Assembly (NCBI GenBank): GCA_036768485.1
Contig: JAVLUZ010000611.1
Coordinates: 281,849 to 345,848, forward strand
Source of the DNA: Mermis nigrescens
Taxonomy: Eukaryota > Nematoda > Enoplea > Mermithida > Mermithidae
DNA length: 64,000 nt
Direction: 5' to 3'
The notes under the pieces were generated by a model. It ran no database searches and had not been told where the DNA came from. It saw nothing but the letters and a program-made list of their open reading frames with translations. Shown here piece after piece: positions 1 to 12,600 of the stretch. The translations under genes were made by a program, and so were the position numbers. Numbering within the stretch: the stretch's first letter is position 1; every line of letters begins with the position of its first letter.

Positions 1-440
1 TTTCCCGATGTACAAAGGCTTTTCGGGACCGTCTTTGTACATGTACAAAGATTTTGGGAAGACTAAAATTGCAAAAAAAGGTCTAAATTCCGGAAAAATT
101 TTTCGGCGCTTCGCGCCGAAACAAGTAATTGTGTGTTCTATATTTCATTATAATGGCAGAAATTGCATTTCAAAAGGAAAAATGTCTAATTTTCGGAGCT
201 TCGCGCCGTTTTAAGACAATTCCTAGTGATGTTTGCCTCTAGAGACCCAGAAATTAGCTAAAATACACTACCAAAAGTCGAACAACTCTGTTTTTACAGC
301 ACTAAATTCGCTACTGTACCATATTTTAGTACCAACAACTTTCGTGTACAAAATGTACAAAGACTTTTGGGGTCCATCTTTGTGCATGTACAAACGGACG
401 TTGTACAAAAAAACATTGGTGGTGACTTCAAATCTCCCAA
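1..440 (+). repeat. Rep-A copy (GTACATGTAC palindrome family), cut by window edge
   Basis: First of several copies of a dispersed repeat lying in the intron upstream of the first visible fry exon. It carries two blocks of the form TTTGTACATGTACAAA and two versions of the hairpin CGGCGCTTCGCGCCG. Other copies are at 1905-2390 (-), 5425-5657, 11480-11885, 27232-27672, 61030-61165 (-) and 61503-61830. No coding potential is seen. Confidence 0.8.
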
Positions 441-510
441 GCCTAATTCGCGTACATATGATAGCAATTTTTCAGCATTGATTTTTCAATGTGTGCTCTG
501 TTTTATTTAG

Positions 511-654
511 GTGCTTGATAAAGGACCTGCTGTCTTAAGCACGTCGGTCTTACAAATAATGTTTTGCGTTTTTCAACACGTCGATCTATCTCAACAGGCC
601 AATGCTGCTATTATAAACGGCGACTTTTTGAAAGTCGTCTCGAGACACGTTCAG
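511..654 (+). CDS. fry: fry exon (first visible)
   Basis: 48 codons, phase 0 at both ends. The acceptor is TTTTATTTAG and the donor is CAG|GTATTA. It encodes a helical segment beginning VLDKGPAVLSTSVLQ, like the stretch before the WKEA block of furry proteins. Confidence 0.88.
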
Positions 655-3600
655 GTATTATAATTAGTGAAGTATGTAGTAAAGCTTGCATTTTTTGTTT
701 CTTAATTTGGGGGAATCGGGTCCTAAAAGTTACATATCATTTTAGTTCCGTCTTGAAATTTAAAGAAGTTAAGAAAGACCGAGCAAAATTAGCAAGTAGG
801 TATTTTTATGCAAAAATACAATTCATTTTAAACAAATTTTATTTGAAATGAATTTGCTGTCAATAAACTCAAGAATCTTCCGCTTGGAATTTAATCATTA
901 CGTCTTTGTGATTAGAAATCTATAGAAAAATTTTATTTTCAATTTAAAAATGGTGTTAGTTCAATTATGGAAAATCGACGCAAAAACGAGGTGAAAATTT
1001 CTTATTAAACTATAATTTCTCTGCAAAGCACACGAGTTAACATCAGACGTATTCACGCATGACCGGTCTGGACGGATGAGAATTAACAAAATTATGAATA
1101 TTCACCAAATTTATAGCTAAGATGATTCTGGGGGTTAATCATATATTCATATGGTTTTCAGATTTTCATGCCCTTTTCGTGTTTGTAATGGATATTTTGC
1201 TTTTTATGCTAAATGTCTATTATATTATTTTTTCTCTTAGCCCACCTCCAAAATGGCATGCTAGGGCATGCGTCATAGTTATTACTGCTTTGTAACAACT
1301 TTCATTATTTTAAGTGCAACGGTGTTTGTTTACCTGGGATGCCATGTGAATTGGAATCAAACATCAAATTTATATTAGAATGTACTCATGCGATATTTAA
1401 TTGCTTTGGTATTCAGTTAGCATATTTTTAACTACATAAGTTGCGCTCACATTTATGTATATGGGAAATAACTTTATAAAAATGTAAAACGCAGGGCGCC
1501 AACTGGAGGGAAGCCTCTCGAATACTGAAATTAGCAGTAACTAGATCGAGTACCTTTGCTATGCCTCAGCAAAGCTCTATTGATGTGCAACAAGAGGGTG
1601 ATATGCAGCGCAAAGAATTGCCTGGTATATGTGTACTTGTTATTTTTACTTGCTATTAATATTGAATGTGCATAATGATTGCTTAAATGAAATAAATAAA
1701 TAATTAATTAATTAATTAATTAAGATTAATGGAAATGCTTAGTACATAATCGCTTCTTTGAAGCTTACATAGGTCTCCCTCTATTTGTTGTTGTCAAGTT
1801 ATTTTGTGCGCTTTTATACGCTTTTATAATTGCTTTAGGATAGTGTGTTTTACGTTTTCCGATTGACGCATGCATACATACATATTTACAAATCAAAGTT
1901 GTTTTTTTTCACCCTGAAGGACATTGGAAGTTTGTCTTAGAGCAGTGGTTTTTTGTACATGGTCCATTTGTACATGTACAAAGATGGTCCCCAAGTCTTT
2001 GTACATTTTGTACACGCAAAGTTTTGGGCACTATAATAGTATGGTACATTAGCGATTTTAGTGTGGCGAAAACAGAGTTGTTCGACCTTTGATAGTGTAT
2101 TTTAGCTAATTTATGGGTTTCTGAGGACAAAAATCAAAAATAATCGTCTCAAAACGGCACGAAGCGCCGGAAAGTTTGACATTTTTCCTTTCAAAATGCA
2201 ATTTCTGACATTATAAAGATATATAGAACACACAATTACTCATTTCGGCGAAGTTTTTGCGAATTTCAAACCTTTTTTGCAGTTTTTGTCTTCCCAAAAA
2301 TCGATGTGCATTAAAGACGGTCCCCAAAAGTCTTTTTACATCGGAAAAATCTTTGTCGAATACAAAAAAAGCGTGTCTTAAAGTTATAATATTAGTTTTC
2401 TTATCCATGCGTGACCAGTCGCACAAAGTAGGTATGTTTCGAGGAATAATATCGTGTTGGTGTTGTTTTCCAGGGCGAACAATGGAATTTAGTTTGGACG
2501 TTTCCAGCGTAGTTTCTGTCCTCAATAACGAAAAATCTGCAACTGCATTTGTATCATCTGACGGATCTCCAAGAAAAAACTTAGCCGGTTCGGATACTTT
2601 ACTAAGACGTGCTACTATTAGCAGCATGGTACGTTAGATTAAATGACGTTCGAGATCGTTTTTGCGTACTTGCTATTTTTATAAACATTGAGATTGCGCA
2701 GAAACAGTGTGTCAATATTAGAATAAAATGTAAAGATGTAACCGCGATAGAAAAAACTCCAGAAAAATGAGGTTTTACATGTATGCATGTGCATATGCAC
2801 ATATTTGTAGAAAGAATTTATACGAAAAATAGAAAATTCATTCATTACAGGTCGGGAATATGCATTTGTCTATCCGTCTTATAATTTTTTAAGGCTGCGA
2901 TTTTTGAGATAATCTCTTATCTTCTCGTGCATTTTGCTACTTTTGAATGTTCAGCTCAGATCGTTTTAATAGTCTGTATTTTAAAGGCAAAGGTTCGCGA
3001 ACACTTGCTGGGTCTTCTCAATGCAAGTGGTCTTAGAATCGGTCTACCGAAGAGTCCATCGGTATGCTTGAAAAATTATTACGTTTATTGTTTATTGATT
3101 TTGTACGTCTTTTTTCCTTTAAAACTTTATTATCTATGAAGCAAATTAGATGTATGATTTGCGCCTAATTGGCGCTCTAAAAAGTTATCTGATTTGCCTC
3201 ATTTGTTCTTAAAAATATGCTAAATAATCCGAAACTATTCCGACGCTTTAAAATCGTTTGGAAATTTGAATATTTTTGATAGTAGAGATACGATTTTTCC
3301 ATCTTTCCGCTCGTTATCTTATCTGTAAAAATTTTTTCGGCCAACCTTAAATGCGGCCCTGGCGCTAAGTACAAACAAAATAAAATGTCACTAAAAATGA
3401 ACGGTTTTCCAGGTGATTTTTTCGCAATCGAGTCACGACCTTGTCGGCGATTTGCCTTCTTCAGTGTACTCAAGCAGCGGTGAATTGACGGCCGTTGGCG
3501 AACGGCCAACGACGCCGTCCATTGACGGCGCCGCTGGCAACACCATCAAGACCGACGTCAGTTCAGACACGTATGCGCCCGTTTTCAAGGAGTTTGATTT

Positions 3601-6535
3601 TTTGGAAGGCGAACAAGATTCAATTGTAATTGCGTTTAGGTTGTTATTTAAATAAATTTTTGATTTTTAAGATTTTCTTTGCATCATTATACCTTTCTTT
3701 TCATCTTTGCATCATTTTTTTGATTTTTTGTTGATTTTTTTATATTTTTAATTTTTAATTTTTGAAAATGGAAAATTGAAAATTCATTGATTTTTCTATT
3801 TGTACGCAAGGACGGACTTTTGAAGGGGGAAGAGTGGCGTGGCGGCCGCCCCGTTGCGTCAAAAATATTTGGACGCAATAAAGGATAGGTGTATAATTTT
3901 TGATGATTATAGTTAGTTTTATCATGCTTTTTCCAATTTTCTGGCGCTTCACGCTGCTTTAATTAAAATTCATTGATGACTTTTTACTGACTTTTTCGGC
4001 GCTCTAAATATCTTATTTTTTTGTAAATAACAAAGGTTTTGTGGTTCTTATAATGATTTCTAGGGTATTTTTCGGCGCTTTGTATCGATTTATGCACTAG
4101 TCTTGCAAGTTTTTCATGGAAAACTTGAAATTTTGAAAATTTTATACCTTTCTTTGCATCAGAAATGATTCTGTCCATCAAAAGACGGCAAAAACACCAC
4201 AACTTTAAGCATAATGAACGAGTTTTTCGGACAATTTTTGACACTATTAGCAAAGCTTAGGGCTCGTCCCCTCTGTCAAAAAATTCTGAATCCGCCACTC
4301 TTCATTAGTGTGTATGCTCTGAGTTTCTCTTTTCTCACGGTCGAATGTCTCCTTTAAATTTAACTCACTTTTTCCAGATATACAGCACTTGGGGAGCGAT
4401 TTCCGATGTACCTACTGTATACATATTATGTATAGATACATATGTGTGTAGTAATGTACACCTAAAATGAGACAACTACCGATACGCAAAAAGTTTTTCT
4501 GTAAATCGGGCAACGAAATCAGTTATTGCCGTTCCGATGCTTAGTGCATTTTGCTGACATTGTCTGTAATGAATTTATTTGTTCAGCTGACATCAGACAT
4601 GCATAGCATGGGAATTCTGGGAGAGGTCGAAATTTTAAAGTGCCTATCTTGGGCTCAGAAACTGGATACGCGTCAAAAATATTTTTTTTCGGGGTTCCTA
4701 ACGACGTTATATCTTTCTAGAGTACAAAACCAAAAATTCTGAAGAAATATCCGAAAAATTCGATTAAATTGAACAAAATGTGGTCAAAAAACGAGTATAC
4801 GGCGTGAAGCGCCGAAAATTTGACATTTCTGCGCAAACAGATTGCGAAAAACGCTTAAGTGCACTTTCAATACAAATTCTTTGGAAATATTCCGAAAATT
4901 GCAAATTCTGGGGTTTTAAAGTTTTCTGGCGGGGGTGAAATCTCCAAACCCACCGGGTCATGTATGGTTGACATGACAGACACCTAAAACCATCCTCCGT
5001 ACACAACTTGTCTCGCCACTCTGTGATTGTCCGATTCTCTGCTAATTTTAAAACTTGTGCTCGTGTACTGTAGTCTGAATCGGCCGAAAGTTGCTTTAAT
5101 TGGCTGGCCACTATGCGTCCCCGTTCGATAAGCAGCGTGGAGGAAGATAGCAGACCGTCCAATAGACCTAAATCCGGATCGAATGTACCTTCAGTTGGCA
5201 TTCTTAACGTTACGAGCGATGGGCCTGTCATTGAACAGGATGCAAAGGCTCATAGGCGTGGTTCGGATAGCTCTGACGATGAGGTGCGTCATATAACTTA
5301 ATTGTTCAGGTTCTAAGGTTTTTTAAGGCATTAGTTTTCTCTGAAATAATGCAGCTGTCAAAATTAATAGCAAGAATGTTTTGTTTCCGTATTTTAATTA
5401 TACTGTGCGAAAGTATATGCATCAGTGTTTTTTTGTATTCGGCAAAGATTTTTCCCGATGTGCATAGACTTTTTCAAGACCGTCTTTGTACATGTACAGA
5501 GATTTTTTGAAAGACAAAAAGTGTAAAAAGGTGTAAAATTTCCAAAAATTCTCGGGTCCTTTATATCCTTGAAATCGCAGCATTTGTATTTAGAATAGAA
5601 AAATGTCATATTTTTCGGCGCTTCGCGCCGTTTTGAGACAATTCTTAGTAATGTTTGNNNNNNNNNNNNNNNNNNNNNNNNNNNNNNNNNNNNNNNNNNN
5701 NNNNNNNNNNNNNNNNNNNNNNNNNNNNNNNNNNNNNNNNNNNNNNNNNNNNNNNNNTGCTAGAAATTTTTTGGTGCTTGGCGCCGACTGGTACATTCCT
5801 GTTTCGGTGACCCATCAATGCATGCCTAGAATGATCTGAAAAGTCAAAATTTTCGATGAATTCTTCTATTTTTTACTGACGAAAGTGACGAAGCGAGTCA
5901 GCTTCAGATAAAAATTACTAAAAAATGCCGTTTTCCACATTAAAACATTTTATGTAGGATGTTCTAACCATTTTTCATATTTGACCTGCAAAGAAGACTA
6001 TAACTCTAAATTGAATTGTCCCAAATTTGGGGGTTTCACTACCCCTTGAAATTTCGACCCTGGGAAACTATGGTACGTCACTATACACAAAATGAGCGAC
6101 ATTTGTATTTTACAGCTTCAGCTGACTGGAATGCTGCAGCGACAAAAGTACTATTTGTTGGAATTAAGAGAACACTATGAGACGTTTCAGGAGAAGAGAC
6201 AATATTGTATCAAAGTGAGCAAATTTTTGACCATTTACTTTTCATAAATTTAAACATGCATGTAACGGCTCAAAATTTTGGGAGGGGTCCTCGGCTATAG
6301 TTAGGGGAGTATGACCGCCAATTTTCTGCCATAAACGGCCAAAAATACGTAAAAAGGCCAAAAATTTCAATTTGTTCCAAGAATCGGGGGTCAAAACTTT
6401 TCTGGTTTTGGGAGAATGGGAGGACAGCCAACTTTGGGAGGGGGATCCCCTTGTTACATGTCTGTGTTTAAAGTATGTGAAACGTGTTCATTCGTTGTGC
6501 CATTGTATTACACTTTATACAGTTTATACGTGTAT

Positions 6536-6605
<70 letters not shown>

Positions 6606-9600
6606 AAACGGCGAAAAACTACGAGTAATTATGTAGCACGTTAATAGCAGATTTTTGAACCTATTTCTGACTGCTTGTGAAAAGTTGGAGCACCACGCAC
6701 TCTTACGGAAATCCTGGATCTGCCGTTTCAAGTTCATTCCTTCTCTCATTGCTGCAGTACCTACTAAATATGTGCATGAATAGCGTGTTTGGCTTAGCCG
6801 TGCTTGAGTGGGGCAAGCCGGGCGGTCGTCCAGGGCCGCCACCCTTAAAATTTCAGAGGATCGTGGAAAAACTGTTAGCGAACCTAATAAGGCAATCATA
6901 TATGAAGTATGTATGACTCAGATTTTGGATTTAATGCAACTATTTAATATCAGATTTCAGATTTTGTATATCAGATTTAAGTTCAGCTTTCGGAACTGGC
7001 TCAAAACTTTTCAAACCATTTTTGTTCAATAGAAGTTTTAACGTTTCCGATTCAATTTTCATGGAAAAAAATTCAAAAATTTCCGGCACTTAATGCTGAA
7101 GATTATAATAAAATTTATGTGCGAATGGCTAAAAGCATGATACGAACGCTCCAGAGTGCAATCTTTGTATGATTTTAAATATAATTTTCGGTTTAACTTT
7201 CATTCAACTTTCGAGAAAAATACAGTTGACATCTTACCTCGTCTTACATGTTTTATTTTAGTTTCTATCTCAAATCCTGCACGTATATATGTACGTAAAT
7301 AGATACTCTTGCTGCTCACAGCTGCTCACAAAGCCAGAAAATCAATGTACAATTAACTGCTTCATTTTTTGAACTACGAGTATATTAATTTTAAGGAAAT
7401 TGAATATTTCCATGGAATAAATTCTTCCAGCTTCGCCTAGGGCCGCTATAACCCTAAGCACGGCCCTAAAATGTTCGGTTCGGAGTTTCATCGCATGGAA
7501 ATTTCTGTATTACTTTGACGATAAAGGCTAACTTGAGTAAACTATGATATCACAACAAACTTATTTAGATTTTAAATTAATTGGTCTTTCAGCGATATAT
7601 CATTTCAAGTTGATCCACGATTTTAATTTTCTTCGTTCAAAGTCGGCTGTAATTCTAAGTTAGTTTGAATCGTTTTAGTGCCTGAATTCCGTAAAATCTA
7701 CGCTCAAGCTGCAACTCATGGATCAGCAACGCGTTGGACAATTTTCGGCGGCTGATCAAGTAAATTCGACTAGGTTTTTGTGCATCTTTTTTAGCGCACT
7801 AAACGCATATTTTTCCAGGAACTCGAACTTTGCAAGAGTTTACACAAGTTATTCTTCCAGCTGCTGCTAATGTGCGAGAATTACACGAAAATGATACACT
7901 ATTTCATGGGACCTAGTTCGGAGCAGGTGATCGAAATGACGTTCATTTATATTTTTATAAATAATCTATGCGTACGTATGTTATAATTTCCATTGTTTGT
8001 TTTAACGCATAAAAATCTCCGAAATAGATGATTCCTTGTTCTTTAAATTCTTTAAAATGTCGAATTTCGGGCTCGCTAGCTGACGTATAGAAAAAGCGTA
8101 GGAATTAAGATGGGATCAAATCGTACACGTAACGGCGCAAAATTTTGAGTGGGGTCCCGGCTGACCTCCAATTTGGCAAAAACGGTCAAAAACACCTAAA
8201 AACGGCCAAAAATCAATTCTGGCGTTGGGGAAGGGGCGGGGGACGACCAACTTTGGGTCGGGATCCTCTCCTCCCCTGTTACATTATAGATCAGACCAAA
8301 TTTCTGGAGTTGTCTTTATGACTTCAAAGACGATGATTTAGGCCGAATTTTGTATTCCTGATCTGAATTCTCAACATAAATTTTGAAAAATTCGCATATT
8401 GTCTATTTAACTTCATTTTCGAAGACTTCAAGCAACACGAATCAACAAGTTTGTTGTAAATCAATCATGCATCTAGCTGATCGATATTCTGAAATCCTCT
8501 TTATTTTCGGGACCTGGCCTTCTGATTTGTTTATCTTTTATCAGAAATTGCAGATCAGCTAATAGAATCGTGCTTATCATATCATTTAAAGGCTGTTAAT
8601 TTGACGCCTGATATTCAAACCTTACAACGCGACATGCTTAGAGCTGCTAACGATTTATGCTCAAGCAAGGAAACTTTACCTTCGTCCGAATTTCCTAGCA
8701 TAGGACAGCAAAAGCTCATTCAATTTGTGCAATTGAAAGATTGTAGACAATCTATCCTGCAACTGCGCGGAATGAGGTGGATACTTTACGAATACACTAA
8801 GCTTTATACAGGGTATCCGACCTAACTACCCAACACGTTTTTTCGTAATAACTCTATCAATTCTTATTATTTTTCAATGGTCTTTTGGGTATACTTAGAA
8901 AGTTTAATAAGAAGCTAACTTACAAGGTTTGATCGGTTTTGCTTGTTCTTAGTGTAAACTGTATAAGTTGGTGCAGCAGACTTTAGATTTTTAATAGCCT
9001 TTCCGCTAAAACTTATGTATTCCGCGATCAATGCAGCCAACGATTCAAGCCACTAGAGCAAGAAAAGAATAACGAATTTTTAGTATCTAAATGATTTGCG
9101 AATCAATAAAAAAATTGTTTCATAGGTTTATGCAAATCCAAGAGAATTTGATGTCATAAGTCAGTACGACAATTTTTGCATAGCGAAGAAAAGTTAGTTC
9201 TGGAAAAAATCAATATTTCAGTCAGTATGCAACCTAATAATGCCAAACTTTGTCAGTCGATGGTTTATTGGACATTCTATATTTACCCGCAAAGCTTTCC
9301 AAAGATGTTTAGAATTCATTGACTTAATGCGAGATATTAATATGGGCCATAAACAAGCAGAAGCGACCAAATCGTGTCATTCAGTTAAGTACGAGGGTCA
9401 CTCCAAAAGTACCTGGATTGAGTATGTTCTTCAGAACAGATTTAAACGAAACTTACGTACCTTTTACGGCAACATGTTGCATGCATATATACAAAATTTC
9501 ATTTTGTTACAACCAGTAGTTCTTTTTTTGTGGGCTTTTACATTGACCTTACTAGCAGTAATTTGCAAATTATTATGGAATTGGAAAATCGTGATTTTCG

Positions 9601-12600
9601 GGCAATGGAGTACTTACATTATCGCAAAGGAAAATAAGCGGTCGATTCACACTAAATTTTATTGTCAGTATTTGGAGATAGAGCCCCTTTGGGATCCACG
9701 GTATTCAATTGGTTTGACGAATTTAAACGGTGTAGAGCTTCCCTCAAAGACGATGACCGACCTGGCAGGCCTAACACTGCAATCACACCCGAAAAAATTG
9801 ATGAAGCTCGATTGATCAATCAAGAAGATGGCCGAGTAACATATGATAATTCAGAGCAGACCCTGAAGATCGGATCGGCAGCAATTAAAACTATTCTGCA
9901 CGATTATTTGAGTGTAAGAAAATTAAGTGCACGCTGGGTACCCCATCAGCTGTCAGCAGCTCAAAAAAACCCCGAGTTGATTGGTGTCGATTCATGGTCA
10001 AAAAATTTGACGAAGGTGCCTCAAAACGTGTCTGGGATATTGACACTGGGTGTTGAAACTTGGATATACCAGTTTAAGCCTGAAACTAAGCGTCAATCCT
10101 CTGTTTGGGTCTTCCCTGGCGAAGAGCCTTCCTTGAAATTTCGGCAGTCTCATAGTGTAGGCAAGCAAATATTCGCCACTTTTTTCAAACGGAGTGGCCA
10201 TATTGTGACAGTTAGCCTTGATAATCGAAGAACACTCAATTCTGAATGGCATATCAATGTATGCTTACCCCAAGTCTTCAAAAGAATTCGTGAGGGCCGA
10301 CCAAAAACAGGTCTGCGTGGCATGTTGTTGCATCACGACAATGCTAGTGCTCACACTGCAGCTGCAACCCTGGACTTTTTGCCCAGAGAAAAGGTTCAAC
10401 TATTGACCCGTCCGCCCTATTCGCCTGACTTGGCACCGTGTGACTTCTTTTTGTTCCCTAGGGTCAAAGATTTAATTCGCGGTAAACGATTTCAGACGCC
10501 TGAAGCTGCAATGGAAGCGAACATTTTGGAAGCTGAGAACCTCACTGAATCAGATTGGTCTGATTGCTTTGATATTTGGTTTAAGCGCATAACACGTTGT
10601 ATAGAATGCTCTGGTATTTTCTTCGAAAAGCTGTGAAAATTTCATTAAAATTGCACAACTAGAACATACCGAGTCCAGAGACTTTTGGAGTGACCCTCGT
10701 ATTGAACCTTCCAACTACATACATATGTCCGTGCAAAAACGGATGGCCGCATACATGGGCATGAGGAGGAGTGAGATGGGGTATAATTCCCCCTGAGCTT
10801 TAAAATATCGACAGCTATATAGTCATTTAGATTGGAAAAACATTGCTATATAGTGTATAGCCTTTTTTGGGCTCAGAAAACTAGCTGTTTAGTCTTCATT
10901 GAACTCAGAAACATACCGTGTGAGTTCAAATATTCAACGTAAATGGTCGTGTTTTCTTCTCGAAAGGATTTATAGCTATTTTCTAGGCTTTAAAAGGGGA
11001 TAAATAGCCAGTTTTATTCCGACAAGGCTATACAGCTATGTTTGTAGGTTTAAAAAGGCTATATATTTGCCATAAATGCTCGAAAACGATGGTTCTAAAG
11101 CGATGCCATCCTTTTTCGCTATATCACATAATTCGTCCCCTCAACTCCTCCCCCACAATTCTTTCCTGACAATTCGTACCCTCATATCTCGTCCCCTACA
11201 AATCTTCCTCGCCTCAATTAAAGGCTGTAAGTAAATTATGTAAAGAACAAAATTCCAAATGGGCATTTCATCATTTTAGTTGTGAAATGTATCCTAATGG
11301 ACTAGTTGTGACAGGGACAAATTATGACGGGAACGAATTGTGAAGGACGAATTATGGGATACGAATTGCGGAGTACGAACTGTCCCTGTCCATATTCCAG
11401 GACGCCCTGTAGATTGGTCGACTAAATGAAATAATGATGTACATACATATGTATGGGGTATTTTATTTTTGTTCATATCAATGTTTTTTTCTATTCGGCA
11501 AAGATTTTTCCCGATGTACAGAGACTTTTGGTTGTACATGTACGTAGATTTTTGGGAAGACAAAAACTGCAAAAAAGGTTTAAAATTCGCAAAAAATTTT
11601 GTCGCTTCGCGCCTAAATGAGTAATTATGTGTTCTATATATCTTTATAATTTCAGAAATTGCATTTTGAAAAGAAAAATGTAAAATTTTTTGGCGCTTCG
11701 CGCCGTTTTGAGACTAAAATACACTACCAAAGGTCGAACAACTGTTTTCGCCTCACTAAAATCGCTATTGTACTATATTATAGTACCCGAAAATTTGTGT
11801 GTACAAAATTTACAAAGACTTTTAGGGACCATTTTCGTACATGTACAAACGGACCTTGTACAAAAAGAAACACTGGTTCAGACACTCCGGTGTAGCTGAG
11901 TGACTTCGTTGAATACTGTGGTGACACAATTGTGCGAACTCGTCAAAAATATGCAGTCTATTAAATCTATGATAAATTTTTCTTGCTCACTTCTTATTAG
12001 CTGTATATTATGCATCAAAAAGTTCGAAAATAAACGCATCCTTATAATTTCATCTGACAAGTTTGGGTCACCTACATTAATATTTTGTGGCCATTTTCGG
12101 TTTTTTCTTGATTTTTTACGTCAATGGATTGAGCTCAATGAGGAATGTCGGAAAATAATGTTCGTTGCTCCTAACGTCAATTTTCTGGCCTATTTCTGAG
12201 CTTTTAAATTTTGATGACTCCCTGAATTCCGATCCTTCCGGTGTATGTGTAGTTTGACACAGTAATTCAACTGGTTCGTTGTAATCTTAGCATTTTTCTG
12301 TTCATTTCTTTTGCTGCATGGCTGTTTGCTTATTGGATGCTGATTTTGGTCATTGATTAGCTGCGTTATGTACGCGTGTTAGCTTAAAATAGCTCTGTTG
12401 TGTTGTTTTATGAATCTTCTACATCTTGACTTAGATATTCACTTGAAAATTTTTTACAACGTTGCTTGTAGATAATGGTGAAACAGCCATCGTGCTCGCT
12501 TCTAAGTCTACCCGGGGTATCCAGATGGCTCTGCTTTGTTGTATGACCAATATATGTGTTTTGGGGAGGAAAGGGAGTTTAACCGTACCTGTGCGTGGGG

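Noticed and set aside
2211..2627. 138-codon minus-strand frame
   Set aside because: Antisense to a well-supported fry exon and a Rep-A copy.
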